From assembly GCF_000331225.1 (NCBI RefSeq), contig NZ_ANFY01000007.1, positions 1 to 64,000 on the forward strand: a DNA stretch of 64,000 bases, written 5' to 3'. A model generated the notes under the pieces. It was not told where the DNA came from, did no database searches, and was given only the letters and a program-made list of their open reading frames with translations. The position numbers and the translations under genes were made by a program. Positions 24,868 to 36,000 of the stretch are shown piece by piece. Position 1 is the first letter of the stretch. Each line of letters opens with the position of its first letter. The DNA comes from Sandarakinorhabdus sp. AAP62 (GTDB lineage Bacteria > Pseudomonadota > Alphaproteobacteria > Sphingomonadales > Sphingomonadaceae).

Positions 24868-26830
24868 AAACGCCTCCGGGTCCAATCTGTTCCAATCGCT
24901 TTACCAGATACGCAAGTGCGATGTCTTGCGGTGCAGCAGCTGAACGCGCCCTGAGCGAATCCAGTGCGCCGACATCGCCGCGATCAAACGCAGCATAGTC
25001 CGCTGCCAGTTCCTTGTCGTCCACTGCTGTGCCGGCACCGATCGGTTCAAACACCTCGATCGGCTTTTGCCGGCCACGCACGCGCACGCGGCCCATCGCG
25101 CGGAAGTTTTCCAGCCCCATTTGCGACGCCGCTTCATGGCTGACCAACGCTGCGGTCTTCAACGTCTTGTTGGCGCCTTCCAGTCGGGCAGCAACATTCA
25201 TCGAATCGCCCAGTGCCGTATATTGAATGCGGCCTTCGCCGCCGAAATTGCCCACGACCACGTCGCCCCAGTGCATGCCGACACGGGTGCGGCCCATCGC
25301 CGGGCGCTCGGGCGTTGCCACCTTGAAGCGTTCGCCGGCCTGGGCCATTTCCACCGCGCAGGCCAGCGCGCGTGCCGCATCATCGGGCCGGGCCAGCGGT
25401 GCGCCCCAGAAGGCAACGACGGCATCAGCGACGAACTTGTCGATGGTGCCGCCGTGTTTCAGCACCACGTCGCTCATCGTGTCGAGATATTCGTTGAGCG
25501 TGGAGGCCACCACTTCCGGCGGCTGGCTCTGGCACATCGAGGTGAAGCCCTCGATATCGGTGAACAGCGCGAAGATCGGACGGCGCTCACCCTGCAGGGC
25601 CAGACGTTCGGGATTGGCCAAAATCTGCTCGGCCACATCACGCGGCAGATATTTGCCCAATGCGCCTTGCGCAAACTTGCGTTGCTCGGCGCCCACAATA
25701 CGGGCCAGAGTCCCCGACGACATCAGCGACAACAGCCAGGCCACGCCCAGGCCGGCACAAGGCAGGCCATAGGTATCAAAGCCTTGCCCCTGCAGGCCGT
25801 AAGGCAACCAACCGAGCAGGAAAATCTCGCCAACCACCAACGGGCCGAGCAAACGTGCGCCGGAATCAAGTCCGCCGGTGACGGCTCCCATTGCGACCGC
25901 CAGCAGGGCCAGCAGCCACAGCACGATGGGCGGCAGCAGATCCAGCCGCTTGCCGTCCAATGCCTGCGCGATCAGCACGGCGTGCAGTTCCACCCCAGGG
26001 GTCGTGACGCCCGAAATACGCGTGAACGGCGTGATGAAACGGTCGACTTCTGGCAGATCGGCGCCAACCAACACGATCTTGCCGGCAATGGCGTCCTTCA
26101 ACGCCGCCGCCGTATCGGGATCGCCAAACAGATCAACCGGTAGCGAGGCAAAGACCGGCCGATCGGCCAGCTGCGGTTTGCGGAACATCGCCGAGCCGCG
26201 ATAACGCTCATACCCGGTTACGCCCGTGATGGCGTTGACCAGCAATTTGGGCGCGCTGCGGGCCGGGTTGGGCCATTGCCGCCACGTGTTGTCGTTGTCC
26301 ACGTCCAGCCGGATATTGGCGGTGCGCACCGGCGCGCTGGCCACGCTGCCGAAAAATTCGCGCATGTGCGCTTCCTGCCACGGCATCACGAACTCGCCGT
26401 TTTCGGCATTGCTGGAAAAGCCGAAATAGGTCGGCGTCTTCATGCTCAGCAGGGCCTGCTTCAGCACCGGGTCTTCCGGTTGCGGCTGATCGATCAGGAT
26501 GTCGACGCCGATGGCGCGCGGCCCCAAACTGTCGAGATTGGTCAGCGCGCGCGCCAGCATGGTGCGATCGAGGGGTGATCGCTTGCCGGTGGCGGCCAAA
26601 GTCTCCTCGGTAAATACCACCAGCACGATGCGACCATCCTGATCGATGCGTGGCGCCGTCAGATCAACCCGCACGTCATACAGGCCGCGTTCTGCCGCCA
26701 GGGCAAAGGGCATGTTCCAACTGTAACGGCCAACCAGCAATGCCAGCACCAGCACCATGCCGGTGACCAGCAGACGCATCGGGCCGGCAAGGCCGATGGC
26801 ACGCTTCAGATTGGCAAGACCAGCGCCCAC
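24854..26830 (-). CDS. CHASE2-domain membrane adenylate cyclase
   Basis: The 658-residue protein has an N-terminal membrane helix (about 19-36), a periplasmic CHASE2 sensor domain (about 45-285: YDVRVDLTAP, VFTEETLAATGKRSPLDRTM, ILIDQPQPED), three more helices (about 290-375) and a C-terminal class III cyclase. Metal aspartates are Asp425 in FTDIEGFT and that of KFVADAVVAFWGAP; the Lys of IDKF and Asp of LGDSMNVAARL are the adenine-selecting pair, and Asn/Arg of NVAARL are the transition-state residues. All are present, so cAMP synthesis is predicted. The GTG start uses an AAGG site lying over the end of the CHAT gene, six bases after its stop. Confidence 0.85.
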   Translation of the reverse strand: MGAGLANLKRAIGLAGPMRLLVTGMVLVLALLVGRYSWNMPFALAAERGLYDVRVDLTAPRIDQDGRIVLVVFTEETLAATGKRSPLDRTMLARALTNLDSLGPRAIGVDILIDQPQPEDPVLKQALLSMKTPTYFGFSSNAENGEFVMPWQEAHMREFFGSVASAPVRTANIRLDVDNDNTWRQWPNPARSAPKLLVNAITGVTGYERYRGSAMFRKPQLADRPVFASLPVDLFGDPDTAAALKDAIAGKIVLVGADLPEVDRFITPFTRISGVTTPGVELHAVLIAQALDGKRLDLLPPIVLWLLALLAVAMGAVTGGLDSGARLLGPLVVGEIFLLGWLPYGLQGQGFDTYGLPCAGLGVAWLLSLMSSGTLARIVGAEQRKFAQGALGKYLPRDVAEQILANPERLALQGERRPIFALFTDIEGFTSMCQSQPPEVVASTLNEYLDTMSDVVLKHGGTIDKFVADAVVAFWGAPLARPDDAARALACAVEMAQAGERFKVATPERPAMGRTRVGMHWGDVVVGNFGGEGRIQYTALGDSMNVAARLEGANKTLKTAALVSHEAASQMGLENFRAMGRVRVRGRQKPIEVFEPIGAGTAVDDKELAADYAAFDRGDVGALDSLRARSAAAPQDIALAYLVKRLEQIGPGGVYDLD

Positions 26831-26836
26831 GAGCCT

Positions 26837-29800
26837 TCAGCGACCTGGACGCCCGCCGGGCACCTTGCCCATCAACGGCTTCGCCGCATCGCCGATGATG
26901 GCAAAGCCCGACCAGTAATAAGGATGCGACGTCTCGGCGACATCCATCATCTTGACCTGGCTGCGCCGCAACGCTTCGCCCACGCTGAGTTGCCCGGCAT
27001 CAGCAAACAGCCCGGTGATCAGCGTCTTGGTGGCATCGAAACTGTCGGGCACCGGCCAGTGGCTGGCAATCACCGCACGGGCACCGGCGCCAACGAAGGC
27101 ACGCACCAGCCCGTCGAGGGCGAAATTGCCCCCCGTGGTGATGCCGGCTTCCCGCGTGGCCGACGCCGTGGCGGCGCCAGCCGTATCGCAGGCCGACAGG
27201 ATAATGGTGTCGGCATCAAGGCTGAGATCGAAGATGTCGCGGAAGCTGAGCAGGCCATCGGTCTGCGGGCCGCCAAAGCTGGTCAGCAAGGCAGGACGGG
27301 CCGGGCACTCCGGACGCGGTGCCGTGACCAGGCCATGGGTGGCGAAGTGGATGACGCGATAATCCTTCAGGTCGCGGCGTTCCATCAGTGCGGTATCGGT
27401 GAATTCCGCACCGGTGCTGACCTTTGAGCCGCCCGCCTTGAGGAGATCGGCGGCCAGCTTGAGCTCGGCCGACGAAATCGGACGGCTCCATTCCGCCAGC
27501 GGCCAGTCGCAATCGCTGCGCACGGGCAGGCTGCTGGCCGGAATCGGCGAGGCCGGCGCAGCGAGGCCAAAGCCACCGCCGCTATCGGCACCAGCGCCAC
27601 GGACGGTGCCGGTTTGCGCCATCTTGTTGCCTTTTCCGCGCGATGCTGCCGGGATCGGCGGCGGTAGTGGCGGCAGGCTGGGCGGCACGGCTTCGGCTGG
27701 CACGGCATTTTCGCCGAGGCCCAGATAGGCATTGGCAGCGCGGCTGCCGGCCAGGCTGCGCACGTCCATGAACGCCCGCGCCGATGTGGCGGTGGAGATC
27801 ATGCGTTCGCGGCCCAGCCAGGCAATGCCGCGGGCATCGAAGGGGTCTGCGTTCGGATCATCCTGGCGCGCCTGATATTCGGCCAGCCGGTCATCCGTGG
27901 TAACCAGCAGGTTGAACGGCAATTGCAGCAGTGCGCCATCGGGTTCCACGACTAGATGGCGGCTGGCCAGCACCAGCTTGGCTGCCGTGCCATCGGCGGG
28001 GCCGGCGAGCAGCGTGTACAGCCGGCGCGCCGCAGCAACATCAAAGGGATAGGTGGTGGGCCGGCCATTTTCAAACAGCACCACGGAATCGCGGATGGTC
28101 TTCACCATCTGGCCAAGGTCGCTGGCTGTAGCGGCCACCTTGACGACCGCCGCGCTGTCGCGGCTCACCGTCAGGGCATAGGCTTCTTCACCGAGCAGGA
28201 TGAGCTTGAAATAGGCTTCATCGGGCTTCAGCGCCTGCTGCAGGTTGGCCAGCGTGACCGTGCTGTTGCTGATGCTGCGATAACGCGGGAACTCGGCCAG
28301 CTTGGCCAGCACCGCGGTCTGGTCACGGCCGAGCTGCGCCAATTTTTCGCGCAGGGCAGCAGCCTGCTCCTGTTCGATCGACGTTGGCGATTCGATCTGC
28401 GCCAGCCGCGCGACATCGCCTTCGGTGCGCACGATATCGCGGGACAGGGTGATCGACTGGCGGAACAGCGCCGCCGATTCGTCGCTGCCGCCCGACAGTT
28501 CACGCGCCAGCACGGCCTGGGTCTGCGCGACGCCGGGGCGCACCAGGATCTGCGACGCATCAAACACGTCGGAGGCCGCCGCAGCGTCGCCCTGCTGGGC
28601 CAATTGCGCAAACCAGGCGCCCATCAAGGGCCGCAGCACCTGGCCCGCACCCGGCGTTTCCGGAGCGGCCTTGATGATCGCGCGGAACAGGGTGGCCGAA
28701 CCCGCCGCATCGCCCTGACGGGCCAGCAACGCTGCCAGTTGCGCCCTGGCCGCCAGCAGCGCCGCGCTCTGCGGGAACTGCGCTTCGGTCAGCGTGACCG
28801 CCTGTTCCAGCGCCGCACGGGCGCCAGCCGCCTTGCCCAGCCGCTCGCCCACCCGGGCCAGTTCATTGGCGACGGAGGCCCGCAACCACAGAATGGAGAG
28901 CACCCGGCCACCGCGCAGCCGTGCCAGCTGATTGTCGGCAGCGATCAGCGCCGATTCCGCAGCCGCCAGTTCGCCCAGCCCGGCGCGAGCCGCAGCGGCC
29001 AGATATTGTGCCTGGGCATCCAGAATCGTCACCCGTTCTTCAAGCGTCAGCGCCGCACTGCCAGCGCCCAGCGCCCGCATGGCGGCATCATCGGTGTTCA
29101 ACCGTTGCGACAAGGGCGTATCGATGAAGCCACTGGACAGGCGGCTGACGTCGGTGGTGCCGACATTGCCGCTGACCGAGCGACCCAGCATTTCCAGCGC
29201 CTCGGTGTTGCGGCGCTGGTTGAGCAAATGTTGGGCGCGGTGGTTGCGCAGCAGGCGGCTGGCGACCGGGTCGCTGCTGTCCAGCACCTGGGCGGCACGG
29301 GCAAACAGGCGATCCGCATCGGCAAATTGCATCAGGTTGGATTGCTGCAGGCCCTGGTTGGTCAGATATTCGGCGCTGCGGGTGAAGCCCGGCGCGCCCT
29401 GCCGGCTGCGTTCCACCAGCAGATCGAAAAACTCGGCCGATTCAGCAAAGCTGGCGCTGTTGTTGCGGATATAGGCTTCGGCCAGCGCCTGGCCCGGCTC
29501 CAGGCTGCCGGCCTGCAGGCGAGCAAAGGCCACCGGATCGCCGGCTTCGGTTGCCGCCACTTCCACCGTGCCCACCACTGCGCTATCCGCCAGCAACGAT
29601 TGCAGCCCCAGTTCCAGCGCCGAACCATAGCCGGCAAGACCATCGGCCACATACAGGGTGCGCCCGCGCATCACCTGATAACGCACATGGCCAAGCCCAT
29701 CGATCGTGCAGCGCGAGACTTGCACACCGGGCAGCCCCTTCACGCTGGCCGCCGCCGGCACCGGGCAGCCGGCCGGCAACGCAGGCGCACCGCTGCGCAG

Positions 29801-30025
29801 CGCATAGATATTGCCCACCGGCGCCGCCGCATCGCGGCAAATGATGCGATAACCGCGATCGAACAGGCCCTTCAGCGCCGGATCGGCAGCCTGGCTTTGC
29901 GCGGTGCACAGCACGCCGGCATTGCCGATGCGGAAACTGTCGACCAGCGACAGGCCATCGGCAGCAAGAGCCGGCGGCGCGGTCGCAGCACTGGCCAACA
30001 ACATCAGGGAGAGGATCCGGCGCAT
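26837..30025 (-). CDS. Exported CHAT-domain caspase-like protease
   Basis: The 1062-residue protein has a signal peptide (MRRILSLMLLASAATAPPALA), a central helical repeat region of TPR type (about 190-600), and a C-terminal CHAT domain with the caspase dyad: His897 in HFATHG and Cys946 in ILSACDTAG, followed by GLVRAFVGAGARAVIASHW and YYWSGFAIIGD. CHAT proteins are cysteine proteases of the separase/caspase clan. The ATG at 30025 shares one base with the adhesin stop (TGATG), so it is made with the adhesin. Export would place it in the periplasm or beyond, where it could process the adhesin; that role is inferred from linkage only. Confidence 0.85.
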   Translation of the reverse strand: MRRILSLMLLASAATAPPALAADGLSLVDSFRIGNAGVLCTAQSQAADPALKGLFDRGYRIICRDAAAPVGNIYALRSGAPALPAGCPVPAAASVKGLPGVQVSRCTIDGLGHVRYQVMRGRTLYVADGLAGYGSALELGLQSLLADSAVVGTVEVAATEAGDPVAFARLQAGSLEPGQALAEAYIRNNSASFAESAEFFDLLVERSRQGAPGFTRSAEYLTNQGLQQSNLMQFADADRLFARAAQVLDSSDPVASRLLRNHRAQHLLNQRRNTEALEMLGRSVSGNVGTTDVSRLSSGFIDTPLSQRLNTDDAAMRALGAGSAALTLEERVTILDAQAQYLAAAARAGLGELAAAESALIAADNQLARLRGGRVLSILWLRASVANELARVGERLGKAAGARAALEQAVTLTEAQFPQSAALLAARAQLAALLARQGDAAGSATLFRAIIKAAPETPGAGQVLRPLMGAWFAQLAQQGDAAAASDVFDASQILVRPGVAQTQAVLARELSGGSDESAALFRQSITLSRDIVRTEGDVARLAQIESPTSIEQEQAAALREKLAQLGRDQTAVLAKLAEFPRYRSISNSTVTLANLQQALKPDEAYFKLILLGEEAYALTVSRDSAAVVKVAATASDLGQMVKTIRDSVVLFENGRPTTYPFDVAAARRLYTLLAGPADGTAAKLVLASRHLVVEPDGALLQLPFNLLVTTDDRLAEYQARQDDPNADPFDARGIAWLGRERMISTATSARAFMDVRSLAGSRAANAYLGLGENAVPAEAVPPSLPPLPPPIPAASRGKGNKMAQTGTVRGAGADSGGGFGLAAPASPIPASSLPVRSDCDWPLAEWSRPISSAELKLAADLLKAGGSKVSTGAEFTDTALMERRDLKDYRVIHFATHGLVTAPRPECPARPALLTSFGGPQTDGLLSFRDIFDLSLDADTIILSACDTAGAATASATREAGITTGGNFALDGLVRAFVGAGARAVIASHWPVPDSFDATKTLITGLFADAGQLSVGEALRRSQVKMMDVAETSHPYYWSGFAIIGDAAKPLMGKVPGGRPGR

Positions 30026-33000
30026 CAGTTCAGCCCTCCCGGCGTACGCACGCCTCTTGGCATCGGGTCCATCCACAAGGCGGGGTTGCCGCCGCTGGTC
30101 ACCGGATCGGTGGCATCGGGATCGACAAACAGCGGGCTGAAATCGATCAGCCGCTGCAGCAGCACGATCGGCAGCTTCTCGGCGGCCTCTTGGGCGGCCT
30201 CGCGCTGTTCTTCCTGCTCCGGTGTCAGTTCCTCGACGTTGTTGATGATGGTCACCACCGGCTGGAACAGTTCGTCCAGCAGCAGGCCCGGGCAAGTCGC
30301 CGTGGTGATGATGCAGCCGTTCACCGTGCTGCCAGCGGTCACCAGGCTGATGCCCGGATCCAGCTGCACCAGCGACAGCGTGTCGGCATTGACAGCGAAG
30401 CTGTTGTCGGCACGCTGGATGCGGCCGTTGATGACCACCTCCATGGGGTTGTTGCCTTCGAAGGCGCGGCGGATGCGCAGGCCGCCGCTGCCCGCGGTGA
30501 AGCCAGCCTTCAGCTGATCGGTGCCACTGTTCTGGATCAGCACCTCGCGGTCGGCGCCAATCAGGATGGTGCCGGCGCCGATGGAGCCGCCCACCACAGC
30601 CGGCGCGCCAGCAGCATTCACTGCATCAATGCGAGCCTGCCCAACCAGCGTGCTGCCGGCCAGTTCGGTGAGCAGGCTGTCGCTCGCCACCCAGACGCGC
30701 GGTGCCGTGATGGCCAAAGTGCCCGCCGGCGTGTCCACGCCCGCTCCCAGCCGCACGCTGCCGCTGCCCTGCACCACTTCAATGCGGTTGCCGGCGATCA
30801 GGTTCAGGCGGTTGTCTGCCCCCGCCTGCGCCATGGTAACTGCACCCGTTACCCGCAACGTGCCGTCGGTCCGCAGCGTCACGCCCGGATTGGCGGCCTG
30901 GCCCGGCGCAACCGCCGGCAACGCCAGCTGATCGACGGTCATGCCAGCTGCAAAACTTCTGACCGTGATGCTGCTGGCCCGCAGCGCGCCGAACTCGCCA
31001 TTAGACAGGCGGTAGGTGCCTGGCACCGCTGCCGCGCTGGCGCCGCCGACGATGACCGTGGTGGCCCCCGTGGTGTTGAAGACGATGCTGCCGCCAGCCG
31101 CGCCGACCGCCGCCAGCGGGTCGATCCCGATGTCGCTGGAGGTGACCGTGAGGCTGGGCGTGTTGATGTTGAAATCAAGCGTGGCGAAGCCGCCCACATC
31201 CACCAGCATGCTGGTGGCCGCAGTGGCGTTGTTGACAAAGAAATTGCCAGTGGCCGCCGCGATGAAGCGTCCGGTCGTCGCGTCGCCCAAATTGATGTCG
31301 CCCACCAGCCGAATCGGCGTCGAGGCCAGCAGCTGGGCAAACAGCGGATTGCCGGCCTGATCGAACGTGATCTGCGGCAACAGATCATGCGCTGCGATGT
31401 AGACGAAACCGCTCGGCGAAGTGGTGAGATTGCGCGCATCGATGCCGCCGGTGTCGAGCAGCACGATGCCGCCCGGCGCCGCGATATTGCCTGTCGTCAC
31501 GCCCAGCACGCCGGACAGCGTGGCGCTGCCCGAAACGTTGATCGGCCCGGTACGGATGGTGGCCGGCGAGGTGGCAAACAGCACACCCGAAGCGCCCGCC
31601 TGTGGATTGACCGTGCCGGCATCGATGGCGCCAGACAGGATCGCGCCGCCCGCCGTGAGGAAGATGCGATTGCCCGAAGACAAGATGCCGGTGGTCAACG
31701 TGGTGTTGGACGACAGGCGGATTTCGCCATCGGCGCGCACATTGCCGGTAGTAAGCGTCGCGCCCGGCCGGTTGGCGGCGAGCACCAGCGACTGGCCAGT
31801 GGTGACATTGCCGGCTGTGATGCTGCCATCGCTGGCCAGGCTGATCTGGCCTTGTGCATCAAGATCGGCGAGCACCAGGCTATCCACAGCGGACAGATCG
31901 AGGAAACCCTGGCTTGCCGTGCTGCCGATCTGCAGCGAGCCGACCCCCAGCCGCGCGCCGATGGCGGCGTTGATGGTGCCCGTGACCCGCAGCAGGCCGG
32001 TGGACCGCGCCTCGAACAGGCCAGTCGTCAGATTGCCATTGATGACGGTGTCGCCCGCCCGCGCCGTGGCCGCAGCGGCAAACAGCGCCGTATAATCCGC
32101 CACGCCACCCGGGAAGGTGACCAGGCTGCGCTGGGCGAAATCATCGATGCGGATGCGCCCGGTGGCCGGCGTCGCGAGCGCGCCGGTGGTGATGGTGCCA
32201 CCCGACAGCAGCACCAGATCGCGACCGCTGGTGAGCGCGCCGCTGCTGATCGCACCCGGCGCCAGCAGGCCGACATTGCGCGTGGCTTCGATATTGCCCA
32301 CCTGCACGCCGCCATTGGCGCTGTCCATCAGCACATCGCCGCTGCCGGCGATGTTGGTCGTCAGATCGATCCCGGTAGCGGCTGCAACCGCCAGCGTATT
32401 GGCCGTGACGGTGCCGGTCGCGCCGGGCGTGGGTGTGCCAAAGCTGGACAGCACCTGCTGCCCCGACGAAACAGCCAGAAGGCCGCCGGCGGTGATGGTA
32501 CCGCCATCGTTCAGACCAAGGCTGTGTGGCGACACCACACTGGCACTGCCGGCAATGGCAATGGTGGAACCGACATCGGCCACCAGGCCACCCCGTTCAG
32601 GCGAGGCCGACGGCGTTGTGCCGTTGGCGAAAGATTCCAGACTCGCCATGGCGAGGCGGCTGCCATCCAGCGCGAACACGCGCACCGCGCCAGCCTGGGT
32701 GGTGGCACCAGTGGTGCGGCTTTCAGCAACCACATTGCCGGTGATGGCGAAATCACCGCCGACGCCGCTACCGCCGCCTTCGCTGCTCAATTCAATCACG
32801 CCGCCACGCGCGGTTCCAAGCGAGATGGCATCGGCAACCAGATCAACATTGCCGGCAACACTGCCGCTGGCGCCGCGGACCGCCAACTGTACCGATCCAG
32901 CCGTGGCGTCACCACTGACGCCCGGCGTCTGCTGGCCGCTGCCGCCATTGCCACTGCGGGCGCTGGCATCAAGATCGGCGCTGGCCATGGTGAAATCGCC

Positions 33001-36000
33001 CGCCGGGCCCTGGGTGTTGCCAGCCATGCCGACAGACAAGAACCCGCCCTGCGCCGAGCCGCCGTTGCCGCCATCCAGGCCATTGCCGCCCGTGCCGCCT
33101 TCGGCAAAGACGCTGGCCTGAAGATTGCCCAGGGCAATCGTGCCGGTGCTGCCGATGGCACCCAGTTCGATGGTGCCGCCGGTGGCCGCACCGCCGGCGC
33201 CGCCGCCTTCACCGCCGCCGCCAGTGCCGCCTCTGGAAATCGCGTTGATCTCGACTGAGCCTGAAGATGACAGCTGCAGGCGGCTGTTGTTGTCCGGCCC
33301 GGTCAGCTGCAAGCGGACATCGGCGCCGCCGGCGCTGCCGCCGCTGCCACCCTGGCCGTTGCTACCGGCACCAAAGCCGCCGTTGCTATCCGCCCTGATC
33401 GCGGTGTTGCCGTCGATGACGAGTGCGCCGCTGTCAACGAACAGATCAAATTGCCCCCCGAACGCCGCACCGCCGCCAAGACCGCTTCCGCCGCGGCTGT
33501 CCATGGCCACATTGAGGCCAGCGCCTCCGATATTGACCGTGGAGGCATTGACCGTGGTGACAAAGCGCGCACCCGTACCAGCGCCGCCACCGCCGCTGGA
33601 GCTTGAGCCGCCATTTGCATTCATGGTCAGCGCTGCGCCGCCCACCAGATCGATCGCGGCGCCCGCTGTCGCATTCAGGGTCAGGTTCGTACCGTTGGCA
33701 CTGCCGCCTCCGCCCTGCGCCTGCGGATCGACATTGCCGCCAGCGGCATTGGCCACCACCGAGAATATGCCGTCAACGGTGATCAGACCGCCGCCCAGAT
33801 TGGGATCGGCGATCGCCCTGATCCCGATACTGCCGCCCGTGGCCGAACCGCCGTTACCCGTTCCGCTCAGGAAATTCCCGCCACTGCGCGACTGCCGGAT
33901 CGCCAGATCGCTGCGCACGCGGATCGAGCCGCCATCGGTCGAAACGCTGAACGTCCCGCCGCTGGCATTGCCGGCTCGCGCCAAACCCTGCGGCGGCACC
34001 ACGCCGCCATTGCCGGCAGCCGCGTTGCCAAGGATATCCAGCCCACCCACGTCTATCGATGAGCCCGGCTGGGTCGTAATCAGCCTTATGCTGGCGCCAG
34101 TGGCGTCGCCGCCAGATGCACCATTGCCCCCTGCAACATCGGCCGCAATTCCAACAAAGTCCGCAATGCGCATGGCTTCGCCATTGGCTGCCAGCAACTC
34201 CGCCGAACCCCCGGTGACCCGACCACCGGCGCCGCTGGCCAGGGCATTGCCGCCCGCTGCCGTGATGAAGCCGTCGAGATTGGCCTGCAGATCAAGGTTG
34301 CCGCGCAAGTCGATGCGACCGCCAAAGGCCTCACCGCCGCCGCTTTCGCCGTTGCCGCCTGCCGTGCCGGCATCCATCAGCACGCTGCCGGCAACGGTGA
34401 TATTGCCGAGCAGGCCAAAGCCACCGCCAGCTGCCAATCCGCCAATGCCGGCAAATGATTCACCACCAATGGCAGTCGCCGACCAGCCAATCTGGCCGTT
34501 GATCAACGACACGCCTTCCAGCGAGCGCAATTCGATGCCGCCAGCACGGCCCTCGCCGCCGATCGCGCCTGAACCGCCTTCGCCATCAACCGAAACCTGC
34601 TGGCGACCGCTTTCAAACTGGCCCAGCTGACCGCCGGCCTGCAGATTGGCGAAACTGCCCATATTGGCTTCGCCGCCAAAGCCGCCGCCGCCATTGCCGC
34701 CGATCAGGCCGCTGCCGCCGGCGCCGCCGCGGCCACTGACTGTGGCGATCAACCCCGGTTGAATGGTGCTGGCCGGGGCCACACGCAACGTGCCGCCAAA
34801 GGCGAAAACATTGACGCCGCCGGCCGACGCCTGACCGCCGTTGCCACCCGCGCCATCCACGCTGCTGCCGGCACCGCCGTCGCCGCCAACGGCGCTGGCA
34901 TTGGCATCGACGATCCCGGTGGTGATGGTGCCAGCATCCGGCCCGCCGAAATCGGAGTTCAGAAAGCCAATGCGGATGCCGCCGGCAATGGCATCACCAC
35001 CCCTGCCGCCATCGGTGGTCAGGCCATCGCCGCCGCGCCCGCCCGTGGCCGCCACGGTGGCGGTGATGGTGCCGGTGGTCATGGTGCCGCGATTGTTGGT
35101 CGAACCGATGAACACGCCCGACGCCAGCGCCAGATCGGCACTGCCGCCGCGGCCCTGAAGGCCGCCGCCATTGCCGCCATTGCCAGCCGTTGCCGCCGCC
35201 AGCACGGTGATATCCCCTGCCGTGATCGCCGTCGTCGCGACCGCCTGTTTCATGGAGAGCGTGACTTGGCCGGCCAGCGCATTGCCGCCCAGCACTTGCG
35301 AAGCATTGCCGCCAACGCCTTCGCCGACCAGTTCCACCTGGCCCAGCAGGCTGAGCTGGGCATCGCCCGATGTACCGGCGCGCACCTGGCCGCCAGTGCC
35401 GGTGCCGCCACTGGCCCCGGTGCCACCAATACCGCGGGCGCGCAGCGACACCTGGATATTGCTGGCCGCCTGGCCATCCAGCGTGATCTGGCTGCCGCCG
35501 CTGGCATCAACCGTGACGGTGCCGCCAAGGCCATTGCCGCCGCGCCCATCCACCGCGTTGCCACCAGCGCCGGCCGCTGTTAGGCTGACGCCAACCGTGC
35601 CGCCAGTGGCAACGATGTTGATGCTGCTGCCGTTGCTGGCCAGCACGCTGGGCGATCCGGCAAAGGCATCGCCGCCATTGCCGCTGCCCGCCGCGTTGCC
35701 GCCCACGGCCGAAGCTGTGAACAATTCGATGCCGGCAATATCGATGGTGCCATTGTCGGCCGAAATCTGCAGCGTACCCGATTGCGCCACACCGCCATTG
35801 CCCGCCCCAGCGGCGTTGCCGCCCGTCGCCCCGGCAGCCACAAGCCGCATCCGGCCCAGCGCCAGGCTGCCGCCGGTTTCAGCACGGACCAGAACGGTGC
35901 CGCCGTCCGCACGACCGCCGTCGCCATCCGCGCCATTGCCGCCAAGCCCGCCAGCAACCAGATTATCGACAAAAGCATTGCCGAGCAGTTGCCCGCCAGA

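Noticed and set aside
27956-30517. 853-codon plus-strand frame opposite the CHAT gene
   Set aside because: The frame is His/Gln/Arg-rich with no domain and is opposite an intact CHAT protease.
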